Assembly: GCA_028718185.1 (NCBI GenBank)
Contig: JAQUMH010000018.1
Span: forward strand, 1 to 36,092
Reading direction: 5' to 3'
Length of the DNA: 36,092 nt
DNA from: Elusimicrobiota bacterium
Lineage (GTDB): Bacteria; Elusimicrobiota; UBA8919
In this document: positions 33,383-36,092 of the stretch, piece by piece
How positions within the stretch are numbered: position 1 is the stretch's first letter
Layout of the letters: every line of letters starts with the position of its first letter
Notes under the pieces: generated by a model
What the model saw: the letters and a program-made list of their open reading frames with translations, nothing else
Database searches by the model: none
Told to the model about the DNA's origin: nothing
Program-made: the position numbers and the translations under genes

Positions 33383-33749
33383 AAAGACAGGACTGCAGTC
33401 AGACGCATTCGCAAAACCAGCACTGGAAGTACTAAGAAATACGGAAAAAGTTAATAAAGTAAAAACATCATTACCTTATGATGCAATTACGTCATTACCT
33501 CAATCGCCGGGACTGGGAAAAGAAAAAGAGGTGAAACAATCCGGTGGGGGAGATTCCAAAAACAAAATAATGAAGACGACTTGCTATCTTTCAAAGGATT
33601 CGTTTATCGCGTTAGACAAATTATCGCTTGACTTGAAAGTCAAGTATGACAAAAAGGTACCGAGGTCTTTTTTGATAGACCGGGCAATTGAGCTGCTTGA
33701 AAAAGACCTTAATATAAACAAAGAAAGCAGTATCCTGTTAAAGAAGTAA
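33366..33749 (+). CDS. Small ParB-type partition protein (ribbon-helix-helix)
   Basis: 127 residues from ATG 33366, preceded by AGGAGGT at 33351-33357; a longer in-frame start at 33306 lies deep in parA and lacks a site. The N-terminal 65 residues are flexible and Lys/Ser/Pro-rich. The C-terminal part (MKTTCYLSKDSFIALDKL, then SFLIDRAIELLEKDL) has the strand-helix-helix pattern of RHH centromere-binding proteins such as ParG. It should bind the CATTATGA repeats and stimulate ParA through its flexible arm. Confidence 0.8.
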   Translation: MGTQSKKTGLQSDAFAKPALEVLRNTEKVNKVKTSLPYDAITSLPQSPGLGKEKEVKQSGGGDSKNKIMKTTCYLSKDSFIALDKLSLDLKVKYDKKVPRSFLIDRAIELLEKDLNINKESSILLKK

Positions 33750-33777
33750 TAATGTATAAACCTTTTTACTTCTTTAC

Positions 33778-33803
33778 ATTATGATGTATTTACTTCATAA
33801 TGC
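33778..33803. repeat. Inverted repeat after parB (centromere-like)
   Basis: CATTATGA (33778-33785) and TCATAATG (33796-33803), 8-base perfect arms, share the core with the parA promoter repeats. Sites on both sides of parAB suggest a parS array. Confidence 0.55.
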
Positions 33804-33908
33804 CTTATATTCACCGACGAAAAGAGTATTCGGAGATAGTAGAGAAGCAGGGTTGTGGTTGTTATCCGGAACCTAAAAAGAAAAATATTTATAAAACAAA
33901 TAAAATAC

Positions 33909-34001
33909 TTGACATAAATTAAAAGAAATACTATAATAAACATATCAGTAAAAGTGGAATAGCTGCCACTTAAATAAAGCAACTATTTGTTCTTTATTTT
34001 T
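33909..34001 (+). ncRNA. Probable small RNA upstream of the origin
   Basis: TTGACA (33909-33914) and TATAAT (33932-33937) are consensus with 17-base spacing, behind an A-rich stretch. The RNA from about 33944 would contain AAGTGG (33952-33957) / CCACTT (33966-33971), then the terminator hairpin AAATAAAG (33972-33979) / CTTTATTT (33992-33999) with trailing T. About 58 bases, no coding frame. Its place between parB and the origin suits a copy-number or incompatibility RNA, but a partner sequence was not found. Confidence 0.6.
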
Positions 34002-34077
34002 CGAGATATTTAATGTTTATCGCGTCTATTTTTAAAATGATGGACGCTACAAATGTTTACCTTTAAGTAAAAAGTAC

Positions 34078-34257
34078 TTGTCAAGATTCTTATGCTGTAG
34101 TAATGTGTGTTAGATTTATGAAAGATACAAACCTTCGAAAGTCAAACGAGCTTTTTTATGCACTAAAAATGTTAGCGCTCGTTTTTTTATTTCCTGCTAT
34201 GTCCGAGCGGGCCTTTCTTTCGAAGGTTTGTGCTTGCGAGGCGTAGCAGGTTTTTTT
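34078..34257 (+). ncRNA. Structured RNA element B, with promoter, box, anti-box and two terminators
   Basis: TTGTCA (34078-34083) and TAATGT (34101-34106) give a moderate promoter. ACAAACCTTCGAAAG (34127-34141) is perfectly complementary, over 15 bases, to 34217-34231. Inside lies a terminator-like hairpin, AAACGAGC (34144-34151) / GCTCGTTT (34177-34184) plus T-run. A crossing stem, CCTGCTA (34193-34199) / TAGCAGG (34244-34250), is followed by TTTTTTT, a second terminator. The anti-box also fits the codons at 34270-34281 of the next small gene. The plan equals element A, with different box sequence. Confidence 0.6.
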
Positions 34258-34264
34258 ATTATTT

Positions 34265-34420
34265 ATGAAACAAACCTTCGAGAACGTTGTATTAGACATA
34301 ATAGAATTTGTAATGGTGCTTTTACTGTCTATTATTTTTCTGATTGTAATTTTTTCTTTATTGTTTTTTGTCTTAGAAAAATGCGGAATAATGAAATGGT
34401 TATTAAAATATTATATTTAA
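34265..34420 (+). CDS. 51-residue hydrophobic membrane peptide
   Basis: MKQTFENVVLDIIEF leads into one strong membrane span (about residues 16-37), then EKCGIMKWLLKYYI, a short cationic and aromatic tail. Size and shape recall type I toxin peptides, though no known family matches. There is no Shine-Dalgarno sequence; codons 2-6 carry the box ACAAACCTTCGA, complementary to the anti-box of element B just upstream. That arrangement suggests RNA-controlled expression. Confidence 0.55.
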   Translation: MKQTFENVVLDIIEFVMVLLLSIIFLIVIFSLLFFVLEKCGIMKWLLKYYI

Positions 34421-34432
34421 GAAATATTTTAC

Positions 34433-34462
34433 TTGACAAATGGTGGCTTGATGTGGTAAAGT
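34433..34462 (+). promoter_or_regulatory. Candidate rep promoter at the edge of the iterons
   Basis: TTGACA (34433-34438) with TAAAGT (34457-34462), spacing 18. The first iteron (34442) lies between the boxes, so Rep binding would also repress this promoter, the usual iteron-plasmid feedback. Confidence 0.5.
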
Positions 34463-34647
34463 GGTGGCATACCGTGGGAATGTTGGTGGCTTTAAGTGGG
34501 ATTCGTGGTGTCTTGGTGTGTAGTCTGGTGGTCTTGTGTGGGGTTTCTGGTGTCTTGGTGTGGAATGTTGGTGTCTTGGTGTGGGTTTCTGGTGTCTTGG
34601 TGTGGAATGTTGGTGTCTTGGTGTGGGTTTCTGGTGTCTTGGTGTGG
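34442..34647 (+). repeat. Ten 21-22-bp iterons (origin of replication)
   Basis: The core GGTGTCTTGGTGTGG is perfect at 34549, 34570, 34591, 34612 and 34633, exactly 21 bases apart. Variants continue the phase at 34528 and 34507. Three diverged units of form GGTGGCNNNNNNGTGG or close to it start at 34442, 34463 and 34485 (spacing 21-22). The strand is G/T-rich with hardly any C. Direct repeats of this length beside a rep gene are Rep-binding iterons. The AT-rich stretch just upstream (34401-34432) may be the melting region. No DnaA box of consensus form was seen. Confidence 0.88.
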
Positions 34648-34726
34648 AAAAATGATACATTTTACTCTCTTAAAGTATCTGCTGAATAGTCTTTTTATAG
34701 TATTAAATAGTATACAGTAGTTAAAT

Positions 34727-34744
34727 AAGCCCCGTAAGGGGCTT
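34727..34744. terminator. Hairpin between iterons and rep
   Basis: AAGCCCC (34727-34733) / GGGGCTT (34738-34744) with loop GTAA. On the + strand an A-run follows, so it would not terminate toward rep; on the - strand the sequence after it is T-rich. It may shield the origin or shape the rep leader. Confidence 0.5.
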
Positions 34745-34775
34745 AAAAAAACTTTTTAAATAGTTAAAAGAAAAA

Positions 34776-35900
34776 ATGACAAAGAAAAAAAAAGATAAAC
34801 CTGAAAACGAAATACAAAAAGTTATTAACAATAAAAAGGAATTAGTCCGAATGGACTTAAACCTTGAAAAATGGCCTTTATTTAGTACAGAAGAACATAA
34901 GGGGGTAAGAGTCCTAAAACGGGTAGATAGTGCAGGAAACAAGCAAGTAGTGACTATCTCACCCTATTTAAAAGGCGACAAGCAATATACACTTACAGCA
35001 CACAGAGAAGGTAAAATAATATACGCACTACTTAAGAAGTGGCAAGATTCCGGAAAACCCAGTGACAAGCCGGTCCATTTTAGCTTAAGACAAATAGCCG
35101 ATATCCTTAATATATCTTGGGGAAGAAGCACATATAACTTTATAAAGACAGGATTACTTAATCTAAGGGGCGTGTGTTTAACATTTGAATCCTCGTATAG
35201 ACCTAGTAAAGAAGCAGAAACATTAAAACTCACCGAACCAATGAATATTTTGATGCAATTAAGAATAATTGAAAAACAAAATGGTAAGGATGCAACTTCT
35301 CGGGTAATGTTCAGTGAATTTGCATTTCACAAATACATAACAGGAAGTATATTAAACAAGTTTATGAAACCCGTTAGATTAGATGTGCTAAAACAACTCA
35401 AAGGTGACACTGTAATAATCCTGTACCGCTGGCTTGACCTAGTCATGTCCGACAAAACCATGTTAGAATATACAATAGACGAGAACCTCGCCAAAGACCT
35501 CGGCCTTGAAGACATGCGAATAGACAGCTTCCTAAGAAGCATCAAAACAGCAGCCAAAAACCTTGAGGGCAAAGAACTCTCAACAGGAAAAATCACTTAT
35601 TGCAAAATAGAAGAACTGGACTCCGGCAAAGGCAAAAAGCTAGTAGTCCGAAAGGGGAAACAAGACATAGTATCTGAACAAATAACCACAATCGCCGTAA
35701 AAGAAGACAACGAAATAAAAGAACAATATTTAATGAACTATTACAACAGCCTTGAACCAGAAGAACAAAAAGAAATAGCTATAATAAAAACAAAATTTGT
35801 AAAAGATAAATACAGTGGTTATGATGTAAGACCGGCGCTGCTTGATGCCATAGCGGAATACCAGGCATCTAAAATAACAACAACAGAAAATAATACTTGA
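34776..35900 (+). CDS. Plasmid replication initiator
   Basis: 374 residues. A conserved initiator segment runs HFSLRQIADILNISWGRSTYNF (winged-helix recognition), with FKLxD-like parts later (VRLDVLKQLKGDTVIILYRWL; IDENLAKDLGLEDMR), resembling RPA/RepA-type initiators with two winged-helix domains. Adjacent iterons support the role. The ATG has no clear Shine-Dalgarno sequence. The TGA stop overlaps the -35 box of the next promoter. The exact Rep family is uncertain. Confidence 0.82.
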   Translation: MTKKKKDKPENEIQKVINNKKELVRMDLNLEKWPLFSTEEHKGVRVLKRVDSAGNKQVVTISPYLKGDKQYTLTAHREGKIIYALLKKWQDSGKPSDKPVHFSLRQIADILNISWGRSTYNFIKTGLLNLRGVCLTFESSYRPSKEAETLKLTEPMNILMQLRIIEKQNGKDATSRVMFSEFAFHKYITGSILNKFMKPVRLDVLKQLKGDTVIILYRWLDLVMSDKTMLEYTIDENLAKDLGLEDMRIDSFLRSIKTAAKNLEGKELSTGKITYCKIEELDSGKGKKLVVRKGKQDIVSEQITTIAVKEDNEIKEQYLMNYYNSLEPEEQKEIAIIKTKFVKDKYSGYDVRPALLDAIAEYQASKITTTENNT

Positions 35901-35930
35901 CAAAATAAAATGTTTTATTATAATAAAACA
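35897..35930 (+). promoter_or_regulatory. Promoter with 20-bp palindromic operator
   Basis: TTGACA (35897-35902) and TATAAT (35919-35924), spacing 16, are consensus. The perfect palindrome TGTTTTATTATAATAAAACA (35911-35930) covers the -10 box. It should control the small gene at 35947 and probably the relaxase behind it; the small protein itself may be the repressor. Confidence 0.85.
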
Positions 35931-35946
35931 AAGGGGGCTATAAAAA

Positions 35947-36092
35947 ATGGAAACCAATATCGCCGGCGTTAAATTTTCACACAAAGGAACAGCAGACCTT
36001 GCAGCACAAATTCAAAAAAAATATAATGTGGTTAAAGAAAAAGAGGATATATTAAATAAAGAAATAGCACCTCTTAAAAAACAAAGAGTATC
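35947..36092 (+). CDS. Small coiled-coil protein, 5' part (continues at base 1)
   Basis: The ATG at 35947 follows AAGGGGG by a short gap and opens a 67-residue frame that runs off the window end and continues at bases 1-185 after the circle join (base 35966 equals base 1). It begins METNIAGVKFSHKGTADLAA and then becomes a Lys/Glu helix. It is the first gene after the palindromic operator and precedes the relaxase. Confidence 0.75.
   Translation, partial: METNIAGVKFSHKGTADLAAQIQKKYNVVKEKEDILNKEIAPLKKQRV
35966..36092. repeat. Terminal direct repeat, right copy (circular contig overlap)
   Basis: Exact copy of bases 1-127; see the left copy. Count this DNA once when reading the plasmid as a circle. 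Confidence 0.95.

Noticed and set aside
34500-34650. Possible CRISPR array
   Set aside because: The units are contiguous 21-base repeats with no unique spacers and no cas genes, so they are iterons.
34228-34689. 153-codon frame and its opposite-strand partner across the iterons
   Set aside because: The repeated Val-Ser-Trp or Pro-Arg-His peptides are just translations of the 21-base iterons; a small gene in another frame (34265) fits better.
1-36092. Prophage or linear phage with terminal repeats
   Set aside because: No capsid, terminase, portal or tail gene; the end repeat is an assembly overlap with a gene running through it.

Overview
The window is a complete circular replicon that has been cut open. 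Its last 127 bases (35966-36092) repeat its first 127 bases (1-127) exactly, and a small gene reads straight through the join, so the unique circle is 35,965 bp. It carries a replication initiator with iterons, ParA/ParB partitioning, a HigBA-type toxin-antitoxin pair, a MobF relaxase, a VirD4/TraD coupling protein and a type IV secretion (T4SS) gene set: a self-transmissible plasmid. The DNA is AT-rich, every supported gene is on the + strand, and I see no tRNA, rRNA or CRISPR array.

Host: the T4SS (VirB10-like protein, exported proteins), a PorV/UPF0164-type outer-membrane barrel and a cargo protein ending in a 'YPNPFNP' FlgD/T9SS-like sorting domain point to a diderm bacterium. Such proteins are common in Elusimicrobiota, Omnitrophota and similar little-cultured phyla and in the Bacteroidota/FCB group. 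The phylum cannot be fixed from this sequence.

Layout: 35947-185 is a small coiled-coil gene under a palindromic operator. 345-3005 is the MobF relaxase-helicase. 3019-9459 is a leader-peptide gene coupled to a 2028-residue polyvalent protein (RadC/JAB, N6-adenine methylase, SNF2-type helicase, coiled coil, GGDEF-like domain) and a small gene. 9580-12421 holds regulators (XRE-S24, Fis-type HTH) and small membrane proteins. 12444-13689 holds a serine recombinase and a nucleotidyltransferase-like gene. 13808-28087 is a tightly packed run: TPR protein, 1412-residue repeat adhesin, PorV-TPR protein, then VirB2, B3, B4, B5-like, B6, B8, an unassigned envelope protein, a VirB10-like protein and one unknown. 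28109-30957 is the coupling protein, a mini-HTH, a structured RNA element, an exported nuclease and small ORFs. 31040-31920 is HigBA. 32015-32111 is a probable small RNA. 32514-33803 is ParAB with repeated sites. 33909-34420 is a second probable small RNA, a structured RNA element and a 51-residue membrane peptide. 34433-35900 is the iteron origin and rep gene.

Working model: Rep with 21-bp iterons and ParAB maintain the plasmid, and HigBA stabilises it. The relaxase and VirD4 feed DNA to the T4SS. The adhesin/PorV pair, placed in the same run as the pilus genes, probably supplies a surface adhesin for mating contact. The polyvalent protein may protect or act on DNA in the recipient. Two families of short 'box/anti-box' sequences, some at start codons, suggest RNA-based control of several genes.
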